From: Alitta virens
Taxonomy: Eukaryota; Annelida; Polychaeta; Phyllodocida; Nereididae
Assembly: GCA_932294295.1 (NCBI GenBank)
Contig: OW028581.1
Span: 39,275,995 to 39,339,994, forward strand
Direction of reading: 5' to 3'
DNA length: 64,000 nt
The notes below the pieces were generated by a model. That model searched no databases and had not been told where the DNA came from. It saw only the letters and a list, made by a program, of their open reading frames with translations. Numbering within the stretch: the first letter of the stretch is position 1; each line of letters begins with the position of its first letter. The translations under genes were made by a program, and so were the position numbers. Below are positions 1 through 12,609 of the stretch, in pieces.

Positions 1-192
1 ACATCCATATTTTTTAATTGACGATTTTATACCTTAGTTAAGTTTATGAATAGTGATATTGAAACTGGACTTGATTGTATGGGTAAATAGCTATTACGTA
101 ATACTAGTGATACACTGATAGTGATACACTAATGGAGATGACTTGAGAGTTTCATTTTTTTATTCGCAAATATCATGAGTGGTGATTATACT

Positions 193-262
<70 letters not shown>
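193..262. repeat. (TA)n microsatellite
   Basis: An almost pure AT dinucleotide run. Two LINE copies in this window end in similar TA runs, but no LINE coding sequence is visible beside this one. Confidence 0.9.
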
Positions 263-263
<1 letters not shown>

Positions 264-579
264 CTGAATAAAACGGAGTACATGTCTTTAGTACATCAAT
301 TCTCGACAGCGCTGCCAGATGTGGTATAACTCAGGGGTACACTACGTCTAATCCTTCCATTGTCTTAGGACGCCGGTCACTTTTACTGTCTTTTGTTTTA
401 TTACGTAACACTCAAACGTTAGGCATTGGGGTCACCGTGAGTAAGGGGGGAACAATGGGGGGTACTGCTACATGGCATAGGGGTAGGTCAGTTGCAGTAG
501 CTACTTCGGTTGCATAAGTTGTCACTGCAAGGAGAGACAGAGGGTAAATTTGAGTTGTACGCTTTTTTGGTGGTTAAAA

Positions 580-1293
580 ATGAGACAAATCGCAATTGTT
601 TTGTTGTTGAGCTTGGCGGAATGTTCTGCATGGATATGTGGCAATACTGGACAGTGCAGTTGCTCATCTTCTGGTTTTGTACTCTGCAAAGATGCAGATG
701 CAGCTCCATTCTTCGCTGAAGTGCATAGGCCAGGCAAGAAGCTGACCATTAAAACGACCAGTGACTAATTCGATATGTCAAGTATGGCGAATACGAAGGG
801 ATTTGAAAGAGTGATTGTGATGGGACTTTCAGCAGACCTCTGTGAGACACTGATTTCTACCTTTCCATGGGCACGCTGTTTGGCGAACGACCTTGGATCT
901 TCAAAGCCGCGCGTGACTGTCACTTCATGGACTAGGACGACTGTCAGTGACCCTAAGGATGACGTAGTCGCTGCTGAAGAGCCTCTGATAGGAACGAAGT
1001 CATCGCTAAAAACCTATGGCACTGGAATGATAGTCTGGACGATATTGAGCAGTATTTTTGGAGGGATCATGACGTGTTGCATACTCGTGAGTTTGGTCAA
1101 CTTGCACGCACGTATTAACAGCCACGCTAGGTCAGATGATCCGCCCCTGTTTGCAGTTGCCTGCTGTTTGAAATGTCTTGCACTAATGCTGTATCCAGTA
1201 CACCTGATCGCCAAATGTTGCAACTGGACTTGCTGTGACATTCACACATTGGATCGAGGTACTCCACCCAGCACCACACCCTTTCAAGTCTAG
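580..1293 (+). pseudogene. small signal-peptide/TM protein ORF broken by one in-frame TAA
   Basis: The start ATG at 580 has A at -3. It opens a hydrophobic signal-like stretch (MRQIAIVLLLSLAECSA), then a Cys-rich segment (CGNTGQCSCSSSGFVLC) that resembles the N-terminal cap of leucine-rich-repeat proteins. The frame meets TAA at 766-768 and stays open without any shift from 769 to TAG at 1291-1293. The second part has an ectodomain-like stretch, a TM helix (about GTGMIVWTILSSIFGGIMTC) and a Cys-rich tail (CCNWTCC). Head and tail read as one protein: secretion signal, short ectodomain, membrane anchor. Options are a recent nonsense mutation, stop readthrough, a sequencing error, or re-initiation at the ATG at 775. 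No family name is assigned. Confidence 0.45.
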
Positions 1294-1554
1294 GTATACT
1301 CAATTTCTCATTATAGCTACACGAGTTAAAGTGATTTGAGAAGACTTTGTAGTAGTAAACTAAGCGAACACTTATCAGCTGATGAAAAAATTTGGATGTC
1401 AGTGTCTGCAATGTCGATGTAAAGATGTAAATGCTAGTGTCTGGGATGGACTAATTTAAGTATAAATGAACCCTGGAGAGAATTATTGCATACCTTACTG
1501 GACAACTTTAATACAATTGCAAAGGCTCGAGTTAACTGACATTGTTTTTTTCAG

Positions 1555-2001
1555 AAACGTGATTCGATCAGACAGCAATATGCCACCACGCGTCGTCTGC
1601 TGAGACTATTGATGGTAGTTTGGGGGATTTATGCCACAGCTAATGTCAATGAACTGTGCATGGTGAGACTTTTCATGGCCATTTGGAGGGTTTATATTGC
1701 TGCTGATGCAAATGATGATGATAATGATGACGATGTTGAACATGAGGATGACGATGGAGTGATGTATGAACAACCTAATGGCAGACCTAACATGGATGAT
1801 GCCCCCCTGGATGAGCACTACGATGTGATTGAGATGGATGAGGGCGGTGTTGACAGGGCTGAGGAACCGGCAAATCATGCTGGCGAGCACGCTGCTCAGC
1901 CGAGGGTGTATCGAGCGCGCCTTGCCAGGGAGCGCGACTGGATAGACGTGGCCAATGTCATCGGTCATCGGCTGAGAAACAATAGACCCATCCAGCAATG
2001 A
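1555..2001 (+). CDS. acidic orphan ORF, possible 3' exon
   Basis: The frame is open from a good acceptor (T-rich tract then CAG ending at 1554) to TGA at 1999-2001. It encodes a basic start (KRDSIRQQYATTRRLLRLL), a hydrophobic patch, a long Asp/Glu run (ADANDDDNDDDVEHEDDD) and an Arg-rich end. An ATTAAA poly(A) signal lies near 2212. It could be the last exon of a gene whose earlier exon was not found, or the tail of a decayed transposase. The stop at 1293 means it cannot simply extend the preceding frame. The family is not recognised. Confidence 0.3.
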   Translation, partial: KRDSIRQQYATTRRLLRLLMVVWGIYATANVNELCMVRLFMAIWRVYIAADANDDDNDDDVEHEDDDGVMYEQPNGRPNMDDAPLDEHYDVIEMDEGGVDRAEEPANHAGEHAAQPRVYRARLARERDWIDVANVIGHRLRNNRPIQQ

Positions 2002-2211
2002 TTTTACCTAGGCATAGTCACATTTCATGCAGAGTTGAGCGTCTTGCCACTTGTATGTCATACTCATGAATATCGCTGTACAGTCTTTAATTTCATAGTA
2101 TAGTTGTTGTTTTGTACATTTTTTAAGTCTAGTTGCATAGAAAGGTGCGTCTTGCCCACTGTTATGTTAGTCTTACAGATTATTTTATCGTAATGTTTAC
2201 GGTGCTGTTTC

Positions 2212-2217
2212 ATTAAA
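2212..2217 (+). terminator. possible poly(A) signal ATTAAA
   Basis: ATTAAA about 210 bases after the acidic ORF, followed by a T-rich stretch. It would end a + strand transcript. Confidence 0.3.
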
Positions 2218-2299
2218 CCTATGCTTACCAACTTTTTTTGTACATAACTTGTATTATAACGTTATATTGATATGTGTATATATTATATATATATATTTC

Positions 2300-5200
2300 T
2301 CATTTAAATAATTTCCATGTCACGCTCTTGCGAAAAAAAAATGATTGAGTTCCTAGTACTGTCATTAAATTTTTTCCGATTTGAAAGCTATGTTTTTTAT
2401 TTATTTACAGCGAACTTGTAAAGAAAGATTTTCTTCTTGACTTTATTTCATTTAAAAATTGGCTATTCCATTGAGATATGTAGTATGGTGCACCTAAACT
2501 AAAGTACATACGCAGATCGAGATAGCACACTCGATTAAGATAGGATCAGGTGCTTCAAACTCCGTATCAGAGTCCCAGGACTGAAATAACTGGACCGATG
2601 AGATGGCTCATTGTCTGAGTCAGTTTGATGTACGATGTATGAGGACTAAATGTATACTCAGTCTGTGCTAATACATCCTTGGGGGGTATATCTTATCACA
2701 TTTAGTAGCGGGAGCAGATTCTTATCATAAGTTTTGCTCTGAGCACCCTGAGAATATTGCTAATGGGGTATTCATTCGATCACCGGGCTAGGCACCATTG
2801 TAATGTACATTCACGACCGAATAAGGACTATTGGGGGTATCTGAAATGGTAGATATATAATGACTCAATTAAGCACCCCCTGCAATGTGCACCATATTCT
2901 TTATTAACACAGAGAAACGCCTATGTTTATCGAACTGTACTGAATTAGTGGTAGAGAATTTCCAGTAATAAAGTAGTTGCATAGAGCTAATAACAGTATT
3001 AAATTGCAATGAAGAAGAGCTGAATAAAGTGTATTTCAAACTATAGGCGTACTAACTGAAAAGGATAACTTTTTTTTGCTATTAAGTAATACTCCGAAAT
3101 ATTTAAAACATTTACACTTTATACATCTCAAATGTTTTACTAATAAAACACCAGTGATGTTAACCGATAAATTATGTTAATTATGTCAATGACATCTACA
3201 CGGAGAGTGCTCAAGGGGCGTGTGGTTCTGATAACGTTTGGTCCTAAATGTCACCTGTCAGGGGGCAATTAGTAGTGAGAGTCAAGCGTGGCGAGATCGC
3301 TCTCTCCACAGACACAGCCACAGCCACAGCCACAGCATGATATGATATCATAGCCCGATGTGCGTATCATAAAGGCACTAATGTAGTCATGATTACCCAA
3401 CAAATTCTGTGTTTGAGCTCTGTCACTGCGCCTCTGTGTCAGCAGGATGTGTTTGAGGGAGCCAAAGTCTCCTACATAATTGACTAATTAACAATAATAT
3501 TCTTTTTCAAAATAAGAATAGATACTTGGTGTTGTGTGTAGAATGCCAGCAGCACTAGGCCTACAATGTAAACACTTAAATACAGTATGATGGCTACTGC
3601 CTCATTGAGACCAGTGTTTGCGCCTGAATTGTATACTCCATTATTTACTCAGAATTTTACAAATTTATTTATCTATTGTATAAATATAAATTTTACACAT
3701 TTTCCTGAACAATTCAGTTATCATTTGACGAAAATCGGACCAATATTAGAAGAGCAGCAGCCTTTTAAAGTATATAAATAAATGCCATAGCGTAGGCATC
3801 CCCCTCCCTTATGCTGCCTACGCTGCTGCTGCGTTGACCCATATATACCTGGTATGTCATAGAATATAGTATGATAGTTCTATACTTGATAAAAACCTAG
3901 GCCCAGGTATAAAAAGGTGACAGCAAAACTAATTATTATTCAAATGTTGTATTTGTTATAATTCACATGTTCACTTAATTATCTTATAATTTTGCCATTT
4001 TGTAATGCCTTTTACAACACTTATCAATGTGTTGGAAATGCAAACAATCGTATAAACAGAAATGCAAAATTTCTGCTATTTCATCAATGTTTATGATCAG
4101 CAAGTAAGTTAATTTTGTACAAATTGAACATTATTATAATTTCTAGTGTCAAACAATTTTAAATTTAGTCATTTGGTGTGTCCAGTTTAGAGCTGATTAT
4201 TTACGACATTGTGTGTGCACACGATCATTTGTGACTGGCGACACGAAAATGTGTGACTTTTTCGAAATCCAAATCATATTAATTTAGACAAGCATCATGA
4301 TTGAATTGCAACGCAATATTTTGATATTAATGAAGCTACTGAGTACAGGATAGGAGTAATTTGCCAAAAGGTGTAAGTTGATTTTGCTCTCCCGCGTTTG
4401 AGAGCAGGAAACAACTGCTTCCGGGAACCACGTCCAGAAGAGCTCACTGAAATTGCACGGAGGAGGCTGAATGAGGATGGATAACTGAATAATCACAGCT
4501 TTACTTTCATGGTCATTTAATCTGCCCTGGTATGCTTTATATGCAGATAAATTGACATTTCAAGGCTTTTGCAGATGCCTTACAATGAATATGACTCAAA
4601 TACTGACAGAAACAATTCACAAAGTTAAATTTAGTCTACTGCGGAAGTTTAATTTGTCAGGGTTAGATGTTCGTGATGGCAAACGGATAGAGATGCGAGG
4701 TTACTATGACAAATCAACTTTATCAACAAAAAACGGGGAAATTCGTTTCTCCAAAACAAAAGAAGTGTATCATCTTAGGCGAACCAAAGTGGTTTTAAAT
4801 CTAATCTAATAACTGATTGAAAACTTTTTCAGTATTTAACATTTATTTAATAATAAAAGACAATTTGATAAACCTCGATGACATTTTTTAATATGAATTG
4901 GAAATGCATATAATTACTACATTTTTTAAATATAAAACAAAAAACCCTACAATAACATATAAAGGGCCAGTAGTGAAGTATTATTGACTAATTAATTAGG
5001 GATAGCAGGTCCAGGGTTAATTTTCGAGAAGATTTCTCGTGGTTTTATTTGTTTGTTGGACACATTTTCTCCATTTTTATGATTCATATTTTTTGTGATG
5101 CATAAAGCACTCAGATCATGTTCAAAGCATTAGCATTGCATGTGCTCATTTGAATTGAATTTACTGAGTGTTTATGAATATCATTCTGGCTTAAACCTGC

Positions 5201-5580
5201 CATGTGTATTTTGAGGACATCAGATAATCTGCAAGGCGTGTTCAGTGCAGATATTCGAAGCGAAAATTGTTGCAAGATATTATCTAAACCTTCAGGTTAA
5301 TTATGAATTATGTAGCTAAAATCACAATTATCTCAAACTGCATGTGATCACATGCATATCCATGATTTTTGGACCTTTCAAAATTCAGATAGAAATCGTA
5401 CATATCTTAATAATCTTATTGCCTTGAATATAAGCTGGGAAGTCGATTTTTAGAGGCAGCTTTTGACCATGGTGATTCATCGAGGTAAATGGTTGTTCTG
5501 GAAGAACTGACATGCACTAATTCAAACAGGCCCAGCCTCCATACAAGATAGGCACGGTAGCGTGTCTTCGTAACTTTCTT
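2300..5580. other. intergenic, no supported gene
   Basis: AT-rich sequence. A short CAGCCA hexamer run lies at 3313-3335. ATGGTGCAC occurs in inverted orientation near 2487 and 2890 and could bound a roughly 400-base MITE. The open frames at 3587, 4284 and 4552 have biased, low-information translations without domains or splice support. Confidence 0.5.
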
Positions 5581-5619
5581 AAAGTTTTGACAGTAAAAAT
5601 ATTTCAAAATTGGCATATA

Positions 5620-6050
5620 GCACTCAAAATATTTACAGCAAGATACCTTAAATCTATCCTATGGCATAATAATAAAATGTATAGCTGGGGTAAAGAAAAC
5701 AGCATTTCACCCCATATTCCATCAGAAGATACCGTAAAGCAATTCTACACCATCGTAATGCAGCATTTTATGGTAAGATACAGTAAATCTCCTCTATAGT
5801 ATGATACCGTAATATTTACTGTAGATAACCCAACATTGACTCATTCCAAGGGCTTATAGACAATATTTTACGGCAATGTGCCGTTTTGAAGAAAGCAATT
5901 ATCACAACTTAATAGATGCAAGTGCCGTAATTTTACGGTAAACATCCATTTGTCCTCTTGTACACTAGACTACTTGCAACTAGAATTTTTGCAGCAAGAT
6001 ACTGTGCAAAAGTTCGCCAGCAAGATACCACAAATGTACAGAACATTTTT
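5620..6050. repeat. degenerate repeat with AAGATAC and TTTACGGTA motifs
   Basis: AAGATAC, TACCGTAA, TTTACGG and TTTACTGTA recur many times in both orientations (for example near 5640, 5770, 5802, 5867, 5927 and 5995). This looks like an old MITE or nested palindromic repeat. The 5950-6300 ORF runs through it and is not considered a gene. Confidence 0.4.
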
Positions 6051-6329
6051 TTACAGTGGGTTCCTGTTGGTCTATTTACGACCCTGTACAAAGTTCGATA
6101 AGCTGAGAAAATACAGCAATAGAAGTATTCTACAAATTGCCTTGGGGGAGCAAGTTGTTTGGGCAAACCACCAAATTGCCCATCCAGACTTCGTGAAATT
6201 CAGACATGAAGCCAATTCTGTTACAATGGGAAGAAATGAGATATCACCACAGACAATTAAACTGCTGCTTAAAAAGAAACCTGTTTCAATTGGCCATTAG
6301 CCGCCGTCATCCCACAGACATTAGCTACC

Positions 6330-6520
6330 AAGCAGTCTCAGGTTCGTGGCTCCTTGGTTATAGAAATAGTTAGCTCGCCCAAAGGTCCTGGTTTCGATTC
6401 CAATCCCAGCTTATTATCCATGGGCTGAATCTTGTAGACCATACACGCTGGGTCAGGTGACTATCCCCAACTCACAGGTTGAATGCAGGAACATTATGAA
6501 ATCTAGTTAGATCACTGACC
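6330..6520 (+). mobile_element. tRNA-derived SINE-like fragment
   Basis: A tRNA-like B box (GGTTTCGATTCC, about 6391) follows an A-box-like stretch (GTTAGCTCGCCCAAAG). A SINE body follows, with wording like other copies here (ACTCACAGGTTGAATGC). Degenerate copy. Confidence 0.4.
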
Positions 6521-7660
6521 TTAATGAACTCATATACATATATATATAGGTTTGTAAATAATCCATCTATTCTGGAAATAGGGAAACAAAGCAAAGTATT
6601 CTAATTTAAGAAAAAATCTTTCACTGGTGGTCAAAGTGCTTTTAGTTCGGAGACTGGTAATAGGTGCTCTTTGCAGTGATTTGCATGACAGTGGGCAAGT
6701 ACAGCATTCTAGCATCAGGCTTGTGTGTCTAACCCTTATCACAGATTTGCTGAAGGCTAAAACCATCGGATCACAGAAGTGTGACAAACATACAATGTGA
6801 GAGATCTTGTTTGTCAGACCGAGGTGGTTGTTTGCATGTTATTCAGCTGGGACACAGAGTTGAGTTTGGTTCATAAAACCTTACACAATGGTTGCATCTG
6901 CCACAGAAAATCACTAGGGTAAGCATTATAAGTTAAGTACCTACTTGAAGATGCATAATTATGTACCAGAAGAACAGAGACAGGAAGGACGTCCAGAATA
7001 CCAAGAGAAATCACAAATGCGAATGAAGTCCAGACTAATTGGGTTTGTGACTCTTAACTCTAGTTAGACTTTAATAATTTACAGTCACTCGTGAACAGTT
7101 TGGTCCTATTTTGAACAATGATACGTAACACGTTTCCATATTGATAAGCAATCAATTAAATGGTGAATAAGATAAAGCCAAGTAAAAATTACTGAAGAAA
7201 TGAGATATCCCCAATTGCGGCCATATCACGCGAAATACCGGGTGATACTAATTACACAGATTGACGTTTATGCATACATGCCCAAATAAGGACACTCAAG
7301 ACGTTGCTACGATTTTCCAAATAAGGACGAAACGCGTACGGCCGAAAAATGCAGGCACGAGTAAAAAAATATATTACTTAAAAACTGTAAAAAATTTCAA
7401 ATCGGAGTTTTTTCCAAAAATTGATTACGAATCAAGGACGTTCATAACGCAGGTGACGCTGCGTTCAGCTTGTTTCCATTCGAAATATTGACTGGCTTCC
7501 TGTACGTTTTACCTAATAACTTCGCAAATTTTCATTCGATTTTACTAATTTAAAGTTCCATACGGCTGGAATTAATTACGCACCCGCAGTTGTGTTTTTC
7601 CTATTTTATCTCAGTAATGTCTTAAATGTATTTGCAACAACAAATGATGGAAGCACTGAC

Positions 7661-10600
7661 CTGGCAACATACTCCACCAGCTGCCCGTAATACAGAACAG
7701 ACCAAATGAGAGAGATGGAGATATAGGCGTAGAAGCTGTGAGACAGGATTTTGGGGAAGTTGCAGACATTTTGGAAATCCAGAACTAATAAGGTGTTGTA
7801 GACGATGATGACTATTGAAGTGGTGAATTCGGTGACTCTGTAGAAGGAATACTGCAGTGCTAACTTCTTGCTGCCCTGCAAGTCATAAAAGATCAAAGGG
7901 TAAAGACTATCGCATGATAATATTAGTAAAATATGTATTATCAAATTCAAGTTTTTCTATATGGTTTTGTACAGTGGAACCTCCACATTGAGATCATCAT
8001 TAATTTAGGTTTTACTTGACTTAATGTAGAGGTGTTCTTTATAATAGTGAGTCAAATACAATGACAAAAACACAGGTGAAACAAAAAATCGCTGGTCTTA
8101 AATGAATTATAAGGTGGTTTAAAATTGTGAGATTCCACTAAATATACGTATAGCACATTGTCATATATATATATATTATATACACACAGACAAATAAATA
8201 CGATTGGCAAGCAAACTAAGCAATATAAGTGTATACACTTTTTGAAATATATAAATGCAAATTTGTTGGCAATGTAAAAAAAAACCACTGTTGAGATTAA
8301 AGCATTATCGTTATCAAGCAAGTTTCGTTTGTTTTCTTGGCCCCAATTTAGAAACGTTTGGTTATTATGGAAGCTCCTCCACCACATTTCCTGTAATTAA
8401 TCTAAGTAGTGAGAAAATTTAAGGCTTGAGACTTTCATCTATAATTAGGACAGCACTTCCAGATATGGAGCTTACGTGACATCTCAGCAAAGCACACCAA
8501 ATGACAACCCTATTCTTAAGTAGATGTAGTTCTTCAATATTTGCCAGTTAGACTGTTATTCATTTGCCAGAAACACGATTCCTTAATTGTTTCCATTATT
8601 TTCGGATAAGATGTTTAGCAGCTGGGTAGCCTAATTAACATGTTAAGGCGTCTGCCAATTCCACATTGACTTGGTCTAGTGGTAAGATGCTCGCCTGCTC
8701 CTCTGAAGGACCCTGGTTCAATCCCAGGCTCAGGCACCCTTCATGAGCTACATCCCAGCAGCTGGATGTCATTCGGATGCCACGTTAAATTGGTGGTCCC
8801 TTGTACATTGTACTTCGTGTCTATGCTGAGGCAAGTAAAAGATCTCCCCATGGGGTAAAATGTGTAAAATGGGTGGACTCCTCTCTCTCACCTCATCAAT
8901 CAACCCTTGAGAGTGGCAAGAACTTGCCTTAGAGGACATTAAGCTGTGTTATTGCAGAACATGTTTCAAAGTATCAATGATATTGCATCTGAAGCTTATC
9001 ATCAGCTTGTAAGACCAGCTGTCATATTTATATATCTATCTATCATTGACCAGCTAGGCTGAAGTTCCTGATTTCGAATCACTGGATGCCAAGTCTTGTT
9101 ATCTCATCTTTTTATCTGCTTCTGCCAGCTGGTCTTATAAGCTGACTATCAGCTTCAGATCCAATAACTTTGAAAATTGAAACATGTTTTGCAATAATTT
9201 GACCTAAAATTTTATCAAATTGTTTTACATCCCTTTTGCAGAGGGATCTTGTACTTTTCAGATTCACTTACATTCTTTTCGTGGTTCAATTTTCTTGGAT
9301 GACAGAAGAATTTTTGTTCTGCGCACGGCTGAATCAAGAAATACACGTTATTTTCATCTAATCTAAGAATTTTTATGATATGTTTTTTCAATTATTTAAA
9401 TATAGTTTCCTGGTCACAAATGGCCAAAAATATCCACTAGCATCATACTATGTGATGTATACACCTTTAGTTCGTGTGTTCTGTAATCACGGCTAATGGC
9501 CATTGGCTTCGCCTCAAGGTGGGATTTGCTCACATTTTTAATACATCAGGGGGAAAGAGTAGGTCTATTTATATTGCACAGGGCAACGCCGAGTGCTATA
9601 CAAACTTTCAGAATCCCACAAAACTGCATGTTGAACCACCCAATATTCACCATTGATTATATTCTCTATTCAGCTGTTGTGACTGTGCAACATAGGGCAC
9701 CTCCGTGCAGATGTTGGCTGGTGACCCTGCCTCAGAGAAAAGGGTTTGGTATAGTAAGGTATGGTACAGTTAGTTTCATTATAAACGGCCTGTCAAATTG
9801 GACCCAGACAAAGCTAGATAACTTCTACTGTACGATTCTGCCTGCCACTAAATGTAACTGCCTGGCTATAGCTGGCTACTCAAAGCCGGATCTAAAAGTA
9901 CATGCAGCACCATTTTGGGCATAAGTTGAGAGTTTTGCATATTTGTCATTTTTTGGTAAAAAGATGCAACATACATGGCCAAATGTGCTACATGCATTTT
10001 CCATGCGTTTGGATAAACGCATGGTTTTCACGTCATTTTAACTAGGCAAAAAACATGCGTTTTCCATGCGTTTATCCTTTTCACTGAAAACACACCTGGC
10101 ACATTTGGCCATGTACATATTTATTCTTTCAGTGGTGGTGGATGTAAGCCGACTATAAGGTAGAAGTAGACAGAAGCGGCTGGCTTTAGCGAGTTACAGC
10201 TTCAGCCAGGAACAGGTCGCCTCAGCTGTCTAGAGTCAAACACATTTTAAGAAACTAACTGTATGATGTGGTAAGGTAGGGCATGTATGGTATGGTACGG
10301 TGACCATGTTACTATGAACATTATCATAAATGTGATAATTATGATCACTTATTAAAGGTTTAAATTGCTGTTTTTAGAGATCACCAGCCAATCAGATCAC
10401 TCGTTTGAGATCCGAGGTCAATGACTTGTCTTGGGTTTTAGGAGCTGCCACTTATTGAACCAGTTTACCATCAGTGAGTTCTTTGATAATGGACACAGCA
10501 CTTCAGCACCATTTCCTTCTATTGTCTTACCACCAACCCACTATCATGCACAACTTGTAATAGGACAGGTTGAACAAACTGACCCCATGATATATCACAC

Positions 10601-12168
10601 CGCAACATGCGTGGAGTCAAGCACACATTGCCTGGTGCCTATCAGCAGAATTGGAACTGTAAGACTAATGGCCTTATGAAGACTCCAGTCTGCAGCAGAT
10701 TAAACATGACAAGTATGATATTCTGTCCCTGGCTCAATATCGTGTCATGCATTGTTTATTAGCAGTACATGGCCAATTGTGCCACGTGCGTTTACCATGC
10801 GTTTGGATAAACTTATGGTTTTTTGCCTCATTATAATTAGCTAAAAACCATGAGTTTTCCATGCGTTAATCCTTCTCATGGAAAACACATGTGGCACATT
10901 TGGCCATGTAGAATAGTTCAAAAAAAGAAGTTGAGTACATACAGCAGCCAACGCCTCCAAAATAAAAAGCAAGAGTTAGATTAGTAACAATCAGGATTAG
11001 GAGAGAAAAGCTTAAGCTTACTAAAGCCTTCTAATTTAAAATCACAGTAATTTCAGAAAGTGAAATCTTAAATTATACTCACAGTGGTGGTTTGTTTGCT
11101 CCAGCAACTCTTCTTGGTATGATGGTGGATGAATTCGTAAATGTCCAAAACAATGACAGTCAGAGAATAAAGACAGAGAAATGCTTGAAGAACAAAGACA
11201 ACCTCCATCTGGGTGTCCAGAACGAATCCACGCGATGACGTCAGCAAACCATTCACGTCTGTGACGTCATCTGTGGCGTTTTCAGCTTCAGATATGACTG
11301 CATTTCTTCCAAGATGCAAATCGGCCAAGTGTCTCATGGCTCCGTCATCCGCTATGAAGAACAGAATGGCAAAAATCAGTTTAAGGAAAAAAGCGAACCA
11401 TAAGACCAGCCGATTTGTTTTCAGTCGCAGTTTTGACCAGTTTTTGATGAGATCAGACTCAAACAAGTCCCTCGTAGAGAATTTCGAAACTTGTCGTTGG
11501 TCCAACAACACCAAAGAAACCATTGGCGATTTGTCTTTTCGGTTGTTGGAACCACAGCATTCGTACTCAGTGATGTCGTACCAGGATATTGTGTAGACTC
11601 CTGTCTTAACTTGCTTGGATAAGTAGATATTCTCGGTGTTCAAAATGGCTCGGAATACAACGAAGGCACCAAGATGAGCAGACAATTCAAGCGGACGTAG
11701 TCCATCATTAGTCTCCATCATCAGCAATTCTTTCATCGTCTCTTTATCCCAAGTCTTTTTCAGGTATCTGTACATCCCAGCCATTGTGTACTCTTCATTG
11801 GGAGATAAATAAGAAACCAACACCAAGCAATGGAATATGTTATACCCTCCTTCCTCTGTTTCTAAGATGTCCGCGTCTTCTCGTACTAGGATGTTGAGGA
11901 CTCCACGGGAACCATTTACGACTGCTAAAGAGATTGGACGCTGGATGTCGAAAGCTTTGCAAATCCCTATGTTATCCTCTTTTAGACTTAGAGAGCTGTA
12001 GATAAACTTTCCATTGACCAGGCTGACTTTTTCAATTGGACTTAATCTTACTAAAATAGTTTCTAAGCCTGAAACATCATCTCTACATATGGCATCATAG
12101 AAATCCTGGTACTCCTCCAGGGGCAGGTTACTGCAGCAGATCTCTACCTCCGTGTCCATGGCGACCAT
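7661..12168 (-). CDS. TRPV-like ankyrin-repeat cation channel, 5' part (two exons)
   Basis: Exon 1 is 12168..11083 (362 codons). Exon 2 is 7875..7661 (215 bases). The join is phase 0, with donor ACT|GTGAGT and acceptor CTTGCAG|GGC. Residues about 20-180 hold ankyrin-like repeats, the last reading NDGLRPLELSAHLGAFVVFR, very like the TRPV form of this repeat. A linker with WYDITEYECC follows, then S1 (about 253-273), an extracellular loop with an N-glycosylation site, and S2 (322-345). Exon 2 adds two hydrophobic helices matching S3 and S4. S5, pore and S6 were not found; exon 2 ends at a good donor (GCCAG|GTCAGT), so they should lie at lower coordinates or outside the window. The second ATG (residue 4) has a strong GCCATGG context. 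Likely a membrane cation channel subunit; TRPV assignment is by pattern, and TRPA or another ankyrin-TRP is possible. Confidence 0.6.
8665..8960 (+). mobile_element. tRNA-derived SINE
   Basis: The head matches tRNA Pol III boxes: A box TGGTCTAGTGG near 8672 and B box GGTTCAATCCC near 8715. The body contains CTACATCCCAGCAGCTGGATG and GTCTATGCTGAGGCAAGTA, which recur in the other SINE copies. This is the best-preserved head in the window. Confidence 0.7.
9105..9200 (+). mobile_element. SINE tail fragment
   Basis: TCTGCCAGCTGGTCTTATAAG and GCTTCAGATCCAATAAC match the 3' end of the family copies at 12610 and 21590. No tRNA head is present. Confidence 0.5.
9972..10115. mobile_element. palindromic MITE, copy 1
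   Basis: A 144-base near-palindrome. It starts TACATGGCCAAATGTGC and ends with its reverse complement. The centre holds mirrored CATGCGTTTGGATAAACGCATG-like blocks. No coding capacity. A second copy lies 650 bases away. Confidence 0.75.
10766..10910. mobile_element. palindromic MITE, copy 2
   Basis: A 145-base copy of the same palindrome (TACATGGCCAATTGTGCC ... GGCACATTTGGCCATGTA), diverged at scattered positions. It sits just below the 3' side of TRPV-like exon 1, in the intron between its two exons. Confidence 0.75.
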
Positions 12169-12609
12169 TTGATGCTGTCACCTCCATCCTTCCATTTTAT
12201 GCGTCGCCATGGAGCCAGCAGTCACGTGCCGCTCCTAACTCTCATTGCCTCCTCATCATATGAACTATTTGTTCATCACACTCTGGGTGCAATGTAATCT
12301 CATTCTAGCAAATGGATATTAATAACTTTCAAAACAGGACAAAACCAGATGACATTACCAATCTATTAAGAGCTACTAGTGTTTGTGAACTGCAAATAGA
12401 TTGACTAAAGATTGGTTTGTCAAATTATCCTTTGATTGTGTGCGGATATAAGGTTTCGAGCTAAACTTTCAAATGGAAATGAATTTGTAAAAGTTCACCT
12501 AAAACTAGATGATTACACAGGGTTGGAATATTCTTCATATTACAAGTAACGCCCTTCATCAGGCGACCGCACAATGTCAACTTTAAAATGGAAAAAGTAA
12601 TCTCAGAAT

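Noticed and set aside
1606..1998. Minus-strand ORF antisense to the acidic ORF
   Set aside because: The Ile runs are the complement of Asp codon repeats; no independent support.
8052..8387. Hydrophobic minus-strand ORF in the TRPV-like intron, considered as pore exon
   Set aside because: Hydrophobicity comes from AT-rich (TA)n and T-rich DNA; no pore motif and no matching splice sites.
9474..9924. Two overlapping plus-strand ORFs
   Set aside because: No domain, no splice context, different frames over the same DNA; the stretch looks like decayed repeat.
11213..11596. Plus-strand ORF of 127 codons
   Set aside because: Antisense shadow of TRPV-like exon 1, whose ankyrin and TM features are clear.
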